NCBI GenBank assembly: GCA_043769985.1
Contig: JAYVIV010000136.1
Span: forward strand, 8,164 to 72,163
DNA length: 64,000 nucleotides
From: Arcicella sp043769985
GTDB lineage: Bacteria > Bacteroidota > Bacteroidia > Cytophagales > Spirosomataceae
Reading direction: 5' to 3'
A program made the position numbers and the translations under genes. Under the pieces are notes generated by a model. The model was not told where the DNA came from. It did not search any database and saw nothing but the letters and a program-made list of their open reading frames with translations. Position 1 is the first letter of the stretch. Every line of letters starts with the position of its first letter. This document shows, in pieces, positions 8,580 to 17,610 of the stretch.

Positions 8580-8888
8580 ATGTCCTACACACAAATTTCT
8601 TATTTGTTGGGTTTTATTATCGTTTCCATTTATATAATTTTATCGTATTGGAAAAAATCAATTCCTCAACTGCCTGATGCCATTATTCTTTTGCTTGCCA
8701 CAACTTCTATTCCACCCTGTGTTCGAGTAATTTATATTTTCTTTAATTATGATGGAAATTCAATCAAAGAAATTGGCAATAACGAACAATTTTATATCAT
8801 TGTTGGAGCTTTCTCCGTTATTTGGCTTTCAATTAATGAAATTTATCGAAAATTTAAAGAAAAAATATCTCCTCAAAATATCATTTAA
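8580..8888 (+). CDS. Small three-helix membrane protein, unknown function
   Basis: Protein of 102 residues with hydrophobic segments at about 7-23, 33-52 and 72-88. It starts 5 bp after the preceding stop, so it is probably co-transcribed with it. I do not recognise a family. A terminator follows directly. Confidence 0.6.
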   Translation: MSYTQISYLLGFIIVSIYIILSYWKKSIPQLPDAIILLLATTSIPPCVRVIYIFFNYDGNSIKEIGNNEQFYIIVGAFSVIWLSINEIYRKFKEKISPQNII

Positions 8889-8895
8889 CAAAATT

Positions 8896-8935
8896 AAAAG
8901 ACCTATCAAATGACCAAAATCTGATGGGTCTTTTT
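8896..8935 (+). terminator. Rho-independent terminator
   Basis: AAAAGACCTATCA pairs with TGATGGGTCTTTT, followed by a T tract. It sits between the small membrane protein gene and the MutS-like gene. Confidence 0.8.
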
Positions 8936-8952
8936 AGTATACTTTTTAAAAT

Positions 8953-10797
8953 ATGACCCCAATCGAAACCTTTCAATCCAGAAAAGAAAATTTCCAAACC
9001 CTTACTGATCAATTCCAAAAACAGTATAATCAATGGGCAATCTTTAGAGCAATTTTGTTTTTAATAATTGCCTTGATTAGTTATTTAACTTATCAGTATT
9101 CAAGCGGTGATTATGTAATTCCAGTTGTAATTATTGGTATTTCAATATTTCTATTTTCAGTAAATAAACACTTGAAAATCAAATATTTACGTGATAAAAA
9201 TAAAATTTTATCTATGATTAATGAAGATGAAATTAAGCGTTTGGATAATGTTTTTACCAGAGCAGAAACAGGCGAACAATTTGCTGAAACGAATCATTTT
9301 TATGCTTCTGATTTAGATATTTTCGGGAAACAATCGCTCTTCAAACTGCTCAATCGCACGCATACTTATACGGGAGGGGCTACTTTGGCAAATTGGTTGA
9401 AATTTCCCTCTCAGAAAGCTGAAATTCTCAGTCGGCAAGAATCTATTGAAGAATTATCCGCTAAAATTGATTTCAGACAAGATTTAGAAGCCTCCGCCAT
9501 GTTGATTGAAGAAGTTGCTGAACCTACGCAAAAACTAATTTCTTGGAGTGAAGAGCCTGAAAATGAGACGATTAAAAAGCCAATTTTTCAATACGGGAAG
9601 TTCCTGCCATACCTCACCGTTTCCTTGATTTTGGCTTGGGCTTTTGGGTATATTCCTATCGGTTATCCACTGTTAATGTTGATTTTTCATGGGTTTATTC
9701 TGAAACAGATTTATGATACCGTTAGCCATGCCCTCGAACAAACCATTCGCCTTTCTGCCACTTTGAAAGCATACGCTAATCTATCGGAACTAATTGTTAA
9801 TGAGACATTTACGCATCAAAAACTTAGAGATTTACAAACCGAACTTTCAGAGGCAAGTCCTGCGATTAGAGGTTTAGAAGACATTTTGAATAAGTTAGGA
9901 AACCGAGCCAACCCGATTTTTGCTTTAATTGCAGGTGTGCCTTTGTTGTGGGATATTCAATTTTTTATCAAATTAGAAACCTGGAAAAAAAAGCATCAAA
10001 AAAATCTTCCTAAATGGTTATGTGCCATTGCTGAATTTGAAACCTTAAACAGTTTTGCGGGACTAAAATTCGCCAATCCAGAATTTGTAAAACCTGAGAT
10101 TTCAGAAGATTCTATTTTACTAAAAACCAAAGGATTAGCCCATCCAATGATTCGTAGAACGAAACGAATTGCTAATAACATCCAGCTCGTTGGCGAAGGG
10201 AAAACTATCATAATTACAGGCTCAAATATGTCGGGCAAAAGTACCTTTCAGCGGACGGTTGCGGTGAATATTGTGTTGGCTTTGGCGGGTTCAGTCGTGT
10301 GTGCAGAGGCGTTTGCGTGTTCATGTATGCAAGTGTTTACGAGTATGCGTACGCAAGATTCTTTGGAGGAAGATACATCGTCATTTTATGCAGAATTGAA
10401 GCGATTAAAGACGTTGATTTTGGCGGTTAATAGTGGGCAATCTATGGAAACCCCACCCAAGTCGAATGCGACCCCAGCCGCCCTCAAAGGGAGGGCTTTT
10501 CTACCCATTTTTTACTTTTTAGATGAGATTTTGAAGGGGACAAATTCCAAAGACCGTCATGAAGGGGCGAAGGCTTTGATGTTACAATTACACCGAACAA
10601 CGGCATCTGGTTTTATCTCAACGCATGATGTAGAATTGGGTGATGAGTTTGCTCATCAAGGCTTTGTGGAGAATTATAGCTTCTCTTCGGAGGTTGTGAA
10701 TGATGATTTAGTGTTTGATTATAAACTACGTTCGGGCGTTTGCCATAGTTTTAATGCGAGTATGCTGATGAAAGGGATTGGGATTGAGATGGGGTAA
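8953..10797 (+). CDS. Membrane-anchored MutS-family ATPase (MutS domain III/V only)
   Basis: Protein of 614 residues with two N-terminal hydrophobic segments (about 30-48 and 55-70) and another pair near 218-250. The C-terminal ATPase has Walker A ITGSNMSGKST (about 421-431), Walker B FYFLDEILKG (about 519-528), and SGFISTHD as the H-loop. The mismatch-recognition and connector domains of true MutS are absent. It belongs to the MutS-related membrane proteins common in Bacteroidota, whose role is not established. A hairpin-bearing stretch encoding METPPKSNATPAALKGR is inserted just ahead of Walker B, apparently in a surface loop. Confidence 0.85.
   Translation: MTPIETFQSRKENFQTLTDQFQKQYNQWAIFRAILFLIIALISYLTYQYSSGDYVIPVVIIGISIFLFSVNKHLKIKYLRDKNKILSMINEDEIKRLDNVFTRAETGEQFAETNHFYASDLDIFGKQSLFKLLNRTHTYTGGATLANWLKFPSQKAEILSRQESIEELSAKIDFRQDLEASAMLIEEVAEPTQKLISWSEEPENETIKKPIFQYGKFLPYLTVSLILAWAFGYIPIGYPLLMLIFHGFILKQIYDTVSHALEQTIRLSATLKAYANLSELIVNETFTHQKLRDLQTELSEASPAIRGLEDILNKLGNRANPIFALIAGVPLLWDIQFFIKLETWKKKHQKNLPKWLCAIAEFETLNSFAGLKFANPEFVKPEISEDSILLKTKGLAHPMIRRTKRIANNIQLVGEGKTIIITGSNMSGKSTFQRTVAVNIVLALAGSVVCAEAFACSCMQVFTSMRTQDSLEEDTSSFYAELKRLKTLILAVNSGQSMETPPKSNATPAALKGRAFLPIFYFLDEILKGTNSKDRHEGAKALMLQLHRTTASGFISTHDVELGDEFAHQGFVENYSFSSEVVNDDLVFDYKLRSGVCHSFNASMLMKGIGIEMG
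10480..10496. repeat. Intragenic hairpin in the MutS-like gene
   Basis: GCCCTC pairs with GAGGGC around a 5-base loop. The inserted stretch is about 10445-10502 and translates to METPPKSNATPAALKGR between LAVNSGQS and FLPIFYFLDE. Confidence 0.6.
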
Positions 10798-10814
10798 AAT
10801 GGCTGTCAGAATCA

Positions 10815-10901
10815 GTCTGAATTGGGATTCGTCAGATTAAAGGATTTTTCGTCAAACATTAATCCTTAAAATCCATTAATCCCACGAATCCCAATTCAGA
10901 C
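10815..10901. repeat. Long inverted repeat, family A copy 2
   Basis: GTCTGAATTGGGATTCGTCA at the left and CCACGAATCCCAATTCAGAC at the right. It lies between convergent genes (MutS-like and M4 protease), where the folded RNA could act as a two-way terminator. Confidence 0.85.
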
Positions 10902-10920
10902 AGGGTTACTTAGTAAAGTT

Positions 10921-13900
10921 CTACTCCTTCGTCACCTTCTTAGCCACAATTCCCTCATTGGTCATAATCTGCAAAACGTAATTCCCTCTGGACAGATTAT
11001 GAATGTTCAAGGTCATTGCATTTGACTTATCTCCTTGCTTTTCAAGCACTTGACTACCTGACATGGCATTAAGTTTTACGGATTCAATTCTTAAATTCTT
11101 AGGAACAACAATCCTTATTTCATCACTCGTTGGATTAGGTGAAACCGTTATGCTTGCTTCCAGCGTGGGTTCTGATGAAAGAGGTTTTGTTAAGGCTACA
11201 TCTTGACGAGCGTCTGATTGGACACTCGCACAACCATCCATCGTTACTACTTGTACATTAAACTTCAAGCCCGAAACAACTTGAATGACTTGCGAACCTC
11301 TTAATGATTCCAAAATTGCATTATCACGATACCAAACATTGCCCGTTGCCGAACTTGATGTGTATTCCCAGAAGTCCCCGTTATTATCCGTCTTTTTCAC
11401 CACTGAAATGGTTGGTTTTAGGGGATTTACGCAAAAAGAATCAGCTCTGGCTACATTATAAAAACTACTATTCCCATCTTGAAAAGCATTCACTTTCACT
11501 CGCCCAGCCGTACCTGTGAGGGTAATACGTCTGTTTGAAATATTGGCGGGTCCATAAACAATTGATAGCCCAACTGCCAAACTTGAACTTGCCGAAACCG
11601 TTACATCAAAAGCGGGGTCACCAACTAATTTATCAGGAATTTTGGTCATACTAATCGTCTGATTCTGTTTCGTTGGTAAAGCACGAGTTCCCACCGTGTA
11701 CCAAACCGCATAGGCAGACTGACCAATCAAATATTTTTGAGAATTTTTGATACTTTTAATTCTACTTTTCTCCATCGTGATTTGATAGGTATTCAGAATA
11801 TTTTTTGCGTCTAAATAATTATACAAGAGCAAATCATCAGTTCTGGAATATTCTGGATAGCCCAACGTATTGTTCTCATAGATATAATCCAATCCATCGG
11901 TACGTTCAGTATTTACCCCAATTATATAGTTCAAGTCATCCTGTTCTATGAAGAAATCGAAGGCAATTATGTTGGTCGAATTCTTTGAAAAAGATGGGTT
12001 TCCAATATTTTCTCCTTCGTCCAAGCTGGTAAATAATTTATCAATTTGTCCAGTACCATAATCATTTTTAGAGGCATTCCAAACGTTGATAAAACCAACA
12101 TCCCAAAACTCAGATTCTCCTCCTGTGGCATTCTTTATCGTATTGAAAGCATCATAAACAAGGTTTTCACTCTGATGATCCCATTCTATGGCATCAGCAT
12201 TTTGAACCTGGCCAGTGTTTACGCCTTGTGTATAAGTTGGATTATAAAGTGTATAAACTCTGCTCGTTCCCGCCGATAAATTAAAGACTGCAATTTGTTT
12301 ATCCGTTGTGGCAACATTAGTCCCCAATGTTCGTAATGCCGCTAATTTCTTCCCATCTTTTGATACCGCTGCGTTTCGCCAAACTCCCGAAGAAGACACA
12401 TTTTCAACCTTTGGCGTTCCTACTAAATTGACTCTTTTAATGAAACCATCGGCAGGCACAAAATACGCAAAAGTTCCATCATCAGGCACTGTTGGCTTGT
12501 GTTCAATCACAATATTCTTTGCTAATTCAACAAAACTGTTTGCATCTGCTTCCCCTTTCGTACTTGACTTGTAGAGTGTTTTTGTAACTGGGTCATAACT
12601 CAACAACCCTTCTGTTCCGATATTCACAGGTACGTCTGCTTTTGGTGCTGGTGGAATTGGAGTTGTTGGATTAGAAGGGGTTGGCGTAGGTGCATTTCCA
12701 TCCGTAATTCCAACGGCATCAAAAGCTGCTTTAGCAGCATTTATATCCGCATCTGTCACCCCTGCTGAGGCTTTTAAATCTGTGGCAGATTGAATAACGG
12801 CACGACGTAAATCCAAGAACTTAGAGGTACGAGTTAAGTAGAACGCCAAAGCACGATAATAGATTTTTTCAGCCTTCGTTAAGTTCATTCCACTTGCAGT
12901 TGCAAAACGATAAAAAGCGTTATTTGGCACGCCAGAGTTGATATGCACACCATAATTATCTTCCGAGCCTGAATAATATTGGTTCATGTTAGTGGGCTGA
13001 TAACCATTGTCATTCAGACTTCTACCACCGTTATTTGGATTCGACAAATCCCTTAATGCACCCGTTGGATAAAAACGAGCCACCACCACATCTTCTCCTA
13101 ATTTCCATAAATCATTGCCCGTTTTAGCTTCAACCAATGCCCCAAAACAATCTGCTAAGGATTCATTAATTGCCCCTGATTGTCCTTTATATTCCAAATT
13201 AGCCGTTTTTTCAATAACACCGTGAGTCATTTCGTGTCCTGCCACATCCAAACCACCAGCTAAGGGTTTAAAAGCCGTTCCACCGTTTCCGTAGCCCATA
13301 TATTCTCCATTCCAAAAAGCATTATCAAATCCTTTACCATTTTCGTCGGTGATATTGATGATAGAGATAATCGTTCCGTCACTACCATTCAAAGACTTAC
13401 GACCATGTTTTTTCTCGTAATAATCGTATGCTAATCCTGCATTGTAATGGGCGGAAATAGCAGTTGCATTATTCCAACTGTTATTGGTTGAAGAGACTTG
13501 TTTTATTGTTAAATCTTCACTCACTTTTGAATTGGTCGCATCAATCGTCCATATAACTCGTTGTGGGTCATCGGCTTTCACCACTTTATTACCCCTGATG
13601 AACATTCCTCTCGAAGCATCTATCAAATTATAAGAACTTCCCGACTGATAAGTATTGATGGTTCTGTTGAATCCATTGAGGTCTCTTGCAGTAGCTGTTG
13701 CCACGCCGTCAAGGGTACAAGTGTAGTTATATTTATCTAAGATTTCGCCCGAATTTGCATCAATAACATATACCCATCTTTCTAAAAAATTTGGACGCAC
13801 AGTCACGTGATATGCCAAACGCTCGCCATCCGATTTTTCATTTTGATGATAAATAATGAGTTCCGTCTTGGGCTTTTCGTATTTCAATATCGTCATTTCA

Positions 13901-14565
13901 GTTGCCGTCATAGGTTTTGTGATGGAAGTTTTACTAACATCAGAAATGGCCAATACCCCAACGTTATCTCCTGTTAATGAAGGCTTTACGTTTTCTATCT
14001 GAGGTGTTGGATAAAAATGTCCGTTCAATAATGAAACTTCTTCTTTGTCTTTTTTATGCAAAATCATTTCACCCCCATATACAGGCACACCTTTATACAT
14101 CTGTTTCATCCGTAAGTGAGTCGTTTTGATTTCGTCCGTTTCGCTGTTTGAAATATTCAATTCAGCCTCTGGATTGACGAGTTTTAAATAAGGCTTCACG
14201 GCTTCCAAATAATTGTAGGCTGAAGCCGCCACCCCTGACATTCGAGCGTTACGGACAGAGCTTTTTTTGATGCTTGCGATATTGGTTGGAATTCCCTCAA
14301 TCATCGAAGGCATTCCGTTTTCATCCATTGTAACTTTCAAACCATCCTTTTTAGAAATCAGATTCATATAAGTCTGATTATCAGTAGGTTTTGTCAAATA
14401 TTTTGGACGAGCAATGGTATTTTGAAACGCTGAGTTATCCACAATGTTATCCACATTTTCTTGGGGGATAGACACATCAGAACGCTTGACGGTTTTGAAT
14501 TTATTTTGTGTAAATCCAATCATGGAAATACATAAAAGGGAGGAAATAAGGAATAGTTTTTTCAT
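10921..14565 (-). CDS. Secreted M4 (thermolysin-family) metalloprotease with T9SS sorting domain
   Basis: Preproprotein of 1214 residues. Signal peptide is MKKLFLISSLLCISMIGFTQ; an FTP/PepSY propeptide follows (about 70-270). The thermolysin domain carries the zinc motif in VAGHEMTHGV (about 439-448) with the third ligand in AINESLADCFG (about 465-475). A Pro/Thr linker (about 626-642) leads to an approximately 300-residue beta-rich segment of PD40 character, then a domain with SAVGLS-like repeats, and a C-terminal type A sorting domain (SPNPTSDEIRI ... SRGNYVLQIMTNEG, about 1135-1214). It is expected to be exported by Sec, then passed through T9SS to the surface or medium, and to act as an extracellular endopeptidase. 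Its length is well above a simple bacillolysin because of the added domains. Confidence 0.93.
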   Translation of the reverse strand: MKKLFLISSLLCISMIGFTQNKFKTVKRSDVSIPQENVDNIVDNSAFQNTIARPKYLTKPTDNQTYMNLISKKDGLKVTMDENGMPSMIEGIPTNIASIKKSSVRNARMSGVAASAYNYLEAVKPYLKLVNPEAELNISNSETDEIKTTHLRMKQMYKGVPVYGGEMILHKKDKEEVSLLNGHFYPTPQIENVKPSLTGDNVGVLAISDVSKTSITKPMTATEMTILKYEKPKTELIIYHQNEKSDGERLAYHVTVRPNFLERWVYVIDANSGEILDKYNYTCTLDGVATATARDLNGFNRTINTYQSGSSYNLIDASRGMFIRGNKVVKADDPQRVIWTIDATNSKVSEDLTIKQVSSTNNSWNNATAISAHYNAGLAYDYYEKKHGRKSLNGSDGTIISIINITDENGKGFDNAFWNGEYMGYGNGGTAFKPLAGGLDVAGHEMTHGVIEKTANLEYKGQSGAINESLADCFGALVEAKTGNDLWKLGEDVVVARFYPTGALRDLSNPNNGGRSLNDNGYQPTNMNQYYSGSEDNYGVHINSGVPNNAFYRFATASGMNLTKAEKIYYRALAFYLTRTSKFLDLRRAVIQSATDLKASAGVTDADINAAKAAFDAVGITDGNAPTPTPSNPTTPIPPAPKADVPVNIGTEGLLSYDPVTKTLYKSSTKGEADANSFVELAKNIVIEHKPTVPDDGTFAYFVPADGFIKRVNLVGTPKVENVSSSGVWRNAAVSKDGKKLAALRTLGTNVATTDKQIAVFNLSAGTSRVYTLYNPTYTQGVNTGQVQNADAIEWDHQSENLVYDAFNTIKNATGGESEFWDVGFINVWNASKNDYGTGQIDKLFTSLDEGENIGNPSFSKNSTNIIAFDFFIEQDDLNYIIGVNTERTDGLDYIYENNTLGYPEYSRTDDLLLYNYLDAKNILNTYQITMEKSRIKSIKNSQKYLIGQSAYAVWYTVGTRALPTKQNQTISMTKIPDKLVGDPAFDVTVSASSSLAVGLSIVYGPANISNRRITLTGTAGRVKVNAFQDGNSSFYNVARADSFCVNPLKPTISVVKKTDNNGDFWEYTSSSATGNVWYRDNAILESLRGSQVIQVVSGLKFNVQVVTMDGCASVQSDARQDVALTKPLSSEPTLEASITVSPNPTSDEIRIVVPKNLRIESVKLNAMSGSQVLEKQGDKSNAMTLNIHNLSRGNYVLQIMTNEGIVAKKVTKE

Positions 14566-14584
14566 TAGAAATTTATTTTAAACC

Positions 14585-14647
14585 GCTAAGACACCAAGTC
14601 GCTAAGTCAAATAGTGTATCTATCTTAGTGTCTCCGTGTCTTAGCAG
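14585..14647. repeat. Inverted repeat in spacer, CTAAGACAC type
   Basis: CTAAGACAC at the left pairs with GTGTCTTAG at the right; the inner part repeats GTCGCTAAG words. Similar material is at 5187 and 15088. Confidence 0.6.
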
Positions 14648-14676
14648 TAATTAGCAATCTTTTTTATTTTTGAATC

Positions 14677-15075
14677 CTACTTCATCAACGCCATAAATGT
14701 ATCATAAAAAATCTTAACTGAGTCAACAGGCAGCTTTTTATCTCCCCATTGAACTTTATGAGCAAACTTTTTTCGTTCCGAAAACTGAACCGTATAAGAC
14801 ATATTGCCAGATTCGCCCGAAGGTTTTTCATTCAACTTCAAAGCCTCAATTTGCTTAAAAAAGTCCTTAGTTTTCGATTTTGAAATGGTTTTTACCACCA
14901 TAGCCGAATCTTCGTTACTGGCTTTATGAAGCAGTTGCCCATCAGCTTTGAGTGTATATTCGTGCCATACGCCCGTAACACCTCCACCCGAAGCCACCGT
15001 AATTTGCTGATTTTCAGGAACAGATTTACAACTAAAAATGAATGTTGCGAGCAAGAAAGTAATGTATTTTTTCAT
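14677..15075 (-). CDS. Putative small lipoprotein
   Basis: Protein of 132 residues. The N-terminus MKKYITFLLATFIFSCKSVP is a lipoprotein signal with the acylated Cys in IFSC. The start ATG at 15073-15075 is chosen because it begins the signal peptide directly; upstream in-frame codons add unrelated sequence. The body (KTISKSKTKDFFKQIEALKL, YTVQFSERKKFAHKVQWGDK) resembles small periplasmic or outer-membrane lipoproteins of unknown function in this phylum. It lies between two minus-strand enzyme genes with repeat-filled spacers on both sides, so it is probably its own unit. Confidence 0.7.
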   Translation of the reverse strand: MKKYITFLLATFIFSCKSVPENQQITVASGGGVTGVWHEYTLKADGQLLHKASNEDSAMVVKTISKSKTKDFFKQIEALKLNEKPSGESGNMSYTVQFSERKKFAHKVQWGDKKLPVDSVKIFYDTFMALMK

Positions 15076-15087
15076 AATGGTAAGATG

Positions 15088-15236
15088 TTGTAACCGCAAA
15101 GACGGAAGGACACAAAATAGTGCTTCTTACGTCTTTGTAGCAAGTTTATTAATAGTAAACGTTTTTTGTGCCTTCCCGTTTTGCAGTAAAATTAATTAAT
15201 TGTAAATTTTTGCGTCTTCCCGTCCTTGCGGTTAAA
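15088..15236. repeat. Imperfect inverted repeat filling the spacer
   Basis: AACCGCAAAGACGGAAGG at the left is matched by two right-hand versions, TTTTGTGCCTTCCCGTTTTG and TTGCGTCTTCCCGTCCTTGC. No gene is seen in this spacer. Confidence 0.6.
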
Positions 15237-15238
15237 CA

Positions 15239-16420
15239 TTACAAACCCAACTCACTAACCGCCAACCATGACATCAATCCCGCTCCGATTTCCAAGGCAC
15301 TTTCATCAATATCAAACGTTGGGGTATGCACGCCCGAAATAATTCCTCTTGCCTCATTACGAGTTCCTAACCGATAAAAACATGAATCGACGTGGTGCGT
15401 ATAATAGGCAAAATCCTCAGCGGCCAGCCAAATATCTAAATCAAGTACATTGTCCTGACCCATAAATTCAATGGCTGCCCCTTTCATTCTGCGAGTCAAT
15501 TCTGGTTCATTTTTCAAGAATGGATAACCTTTCTGAATAAAAACCTCACAAACGCCACCCATTGATTCAGCGATGCCTTCCGCCATTTTTTTGATACGAG
15601 CCAACGCATCGGCACGCCATTCTTCGTCCATTGCACGGAAAGTTCCTTCTACATACACCTCATTCGGAATCACGTTGGTAGCACCGTTGGCAATCACTTT
15701 TCCAAAACTCAACACCGAAGGATAACGTGGATTACGATTTCGACTGATAATTTGTTGTAAAGCCACAATAATATGCGAAGTAATCAACACTGGGTCGATG
15801 CCTAATTCGGGCATGGCACCGTGTCCGCCTTTGCCTTTTACGGTAAAATAAATTTCATCGGCACTTGCCATATACATTCCTTCACGGAAACCAATTTTAC
15901 CAACTGGAATATTCGGAGCAACGTGCTGACCCAACATTTTATGGGGCGTTGGGTTCAACAGAGCACCTTCCGCAATCATGACAGACGCACCACCAGGGGC
16001 TTTTTCCTCGGCAGGTTGGAAAACCAATTTCACCGTTCCCTCAAATTCATGCCGTAAGTTATATAAAATCTTGGACACACCCAACAACGAAGCCGTGTGA
16101 ACATCATGTCCACAAGCGTGCATAACTCCTTGATTAAGAGACTTATACGGCACATCGTTCGCCTCCACAATTGGCAAGGCATCCATATCCGCCCGCAAAG
16201 CCACCACTTTTGAAGCTGGATTTCTGCCTTCAATCGTGGCAACCAAACCCGTATTGGCAATGGACGTTGGCGTAATTCCAATTTCTTTCAAACGTTCGGC
16301 AACGTATTTCTGGGTATTGTATTCCTGATAAGACAACTCAGGATTTTGATGTAAATGTCTGCGGTTAGCCACAAATTCGCCTGCATGGGCGTTGGCTAAT
16401 TGTTTTATTTTTTCTTTCAT
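15239..16420 (-). CDS. M20 family amidohydrolase (N-acyl-amino-acid/hippurate hydrolase-like)
   Basis: Cytoplasmic metallohydrolase of 393 residues without a signal peptide. Metal-site motifs are HACGHDVHTASLLG (about 100-113), the catalytic acid region QPAEEKAPGGA, and GKGGHGAMPELGIDPV in the dimerisation domain. LAAEDFAYYTHHVDSCFYR near the C-terminus supplies the last ligand (normally ExFxxY). The family removes acyl groups from amino acids or opens hippurate-like amides; the actual substrate cannot be read from sequence. The length is normal for the family. Confidence 0.9.
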   Translation of the reverse strand: MKEKIKQLANAHAGEFVANRRHLHQNPELSYQEYNTQKYVAERLKEIGITPTSIANTGLVATIEGRNPASKVVALRADMDALPIVEANDVPYKSLNQGVMHACGHDVHTASLLGVSKILYNLRHEFEGTVKLVFQPAEEKAPGGASVMIAEGALLNPTPHKMLGQHVAPNIPVGKIGFREGMYMASADEIYFTVKGKGGHGAMPELGIDPVLITSHIIVALQQIISRNRNPRYPSVLSFGKVIANGATNVIPNEVYVEGTFRAMDEEWRADALARIKKMAEGIAESMGGVCEVFIQKGYPFLKNEPELTRRMKGAAIEFMGQDNVLDLDIWLAAEDFAYYTHHVDSCFYRLGTRNEARGIISGVHTPTFDIDESALEIGAGLMSWLAVSELGL

Positions 16421-16450
16421 TTATTGGTTAAAAAACAATACAGAGAGGTT

Positions 16451-16753
16451 CTATACTACTGGCAAATACACAAGCTTCCCCTCACTAAAATACTTTACCT
16501 TTGTACCATTATCTAATGTTTTAGCTATCATTTTCGCTAAAAATATTCCTTTTTTATCAAGCTCATCTATTATTTGACTGGATTTTTTTCTTTCAATATC
16601 TTCCATTAAAATAATTGGCAAGTATTGTTTGTGCCAACCTTTGATGTCTTCTAATAAATTTGATGAAAGATTTAATTCGTCTATATCAAAATCAAAGGTA
16701 AACTCATTCTTTAAAAATGAATTCACATTAGCAGAAAGTATTAAGTACATCAT
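16451..16753 (-). CDS. Hypothetical protein of 100 residues
   Basis: Not recognised. The protein is acidic in the first half (FTFDFDIDELNL) and contains LLEDIKGWHKQYLPIILM and KVKYFSEGKLVYLPVV. No signal or membrane segment is seen. It follows the broken HigA-like antitoxin on the same strand by 38 bp, so the two may be co-transcribed. Two consecutive ATG codons (16753 and 16750) are both possible starts. The small size and position suggest an accessory or immunity-type protein, but this is a guess. Confidence 0.5.
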   Translation of the reverse strand: MMYLILSANVNSFLKNEFTFDFDIDELNLSSNLLEDIKGWHKQYLPIILMEDIERKKSSQIIDELDKKGIFLAKMIAKTLDNGTKVKYFSEGKLVYLPVV

Positions 16754-16791
16754 TAGACTTGAAATGAATATGGTTACATTACTAAATTTTT

Positions 16792-17137
16792 CTAAGCCAT
16801 CATAGCCCCCAAAATACTCTCTCTTTTTTGAGATGAAATATTCAGATTTTGAAGACTTATTTCTGTTTTATTTCTTGTTTCTATTTTATCAAAAAGTCGT
16901 TGGAGTTTCACCCAAAGTTCGGCTTCAATACCTAATACTTCTTCTAATTTGATGGCTAATTCAATGCTTATTTTCTTCTTTTCTTTTAATAAACCATTTA
17001 AGAAAGGTTGGCTAATGGATAATTTATCCGCTAAATCGGTTTGTTTAAGCCCCCCTTTCTTTGATTTCGTTACGCAATAATTCACCTGAGTGCATTACCA
17101 CAGACGGAATGTGATTTTGGTTTAATCTTCTTTTCAT
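16792..17137 (-). pseudogene. Frameshifted HigA-family (XRE) antitoxin
   Basis: The frame from an ATG at 17135-17137 reads MKRRLNQNHIPSVVMHSGEL then LLRNEIKERG and stops after a run of six G (17050-17055, C on the plus strand). Removing one G joins it to LKQTDLADKLSISQPFLNGL and the rest of a normal HigA helix-turn-helix protein ending SILGAMMA. The continuous C-terminal part could also be read alone from GTG at 17085, but that loses the conserved HPGE-like start. No HigB toxin is found upstream; a family A repeat occupies that position. It could be a true lesion or a single-base sequence error. Confidence 0.8.
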
Positions 17138-17167
17138 GTTGGTAGAATTTGAATGTCCATTAAAATT

Positions 17168-17262
17168 GTCTGAATTTGGATTCGTCAGATTAAGGGATTT
17201 GTGGATTTTTCGTCGAATTGTAATCCAAAAAATCCATTAATCCTACGAATCCAAGTTCAGAC
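17168..17262. repeat. Long inverted repeat, family A copy 3
   Basis: GTCTGAATTTGGATTCGTCA at the left and CTACGAATCCAAGTTCAGAC at the right. It is located between the broken higA and xisI. Confidence 0.85.
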
Positions 17263-17271
17263 AACAGCAAT

Positions 17272-17610
17272 TTACGCCATAGCAAACCCCGACAATTCCC
17301 TCATATAAGGTGCATGAAAACCCAACACAAGGTCTTCTTTCGGAACGCCAGCGTCTAATAATAATTGAGCTACGGGTATATCTGTAATATCATGTTGTAC
17401 CCAAATTTTATCATTTCGTATATCAAAATGAAAAACGCAATAATGCACCCTTTTACGGTTTTCAAAACCCACTCGCACTAACTGATAGCTATCTCTGAAC
17501 GTATCCACAATTATCTCATTTTCTACGTCTGGGAGATTTACAGGCGTTATTTTAGCGTACTTCTCTAAAATATTTGTGATAATATTTCGGTAATTTTCTA
17601 CTTTATCCAT
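17272..17610 (-). CDS. xisI: XisI family protein
   Basis: Protein of 112 residues matching the XisI (fdxN element excision controlling factor) family: MDKVENYRNIITNILEKYAK at the start, DSYQLVRVGFENRKRVHYCV, FHFDIRNDKIWVQHDITD, and the end LLDAGVPKEDLVLGFHAPYM. Its start overlaps the end of xisH by 13 bp, indicating a coupled two-gene operon. In cyanobacteria XisH and XisI control excision of a nif element, but pairs far from any nif gene are widespread and their role there is unclear. No nitrogen-fixation gene is present here. Confidence 0.85.
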   Translation of the reverse strand: MDKVENYRNIITNILEKYAKITPVNLPDVENEIIVDTFRDSYQLVRVGFENRKRVHYCVFHFDIRNDKIWVQHDITDIPVAQLLLDAGVPKEDLVLGFHAPYMRELSGFAMA

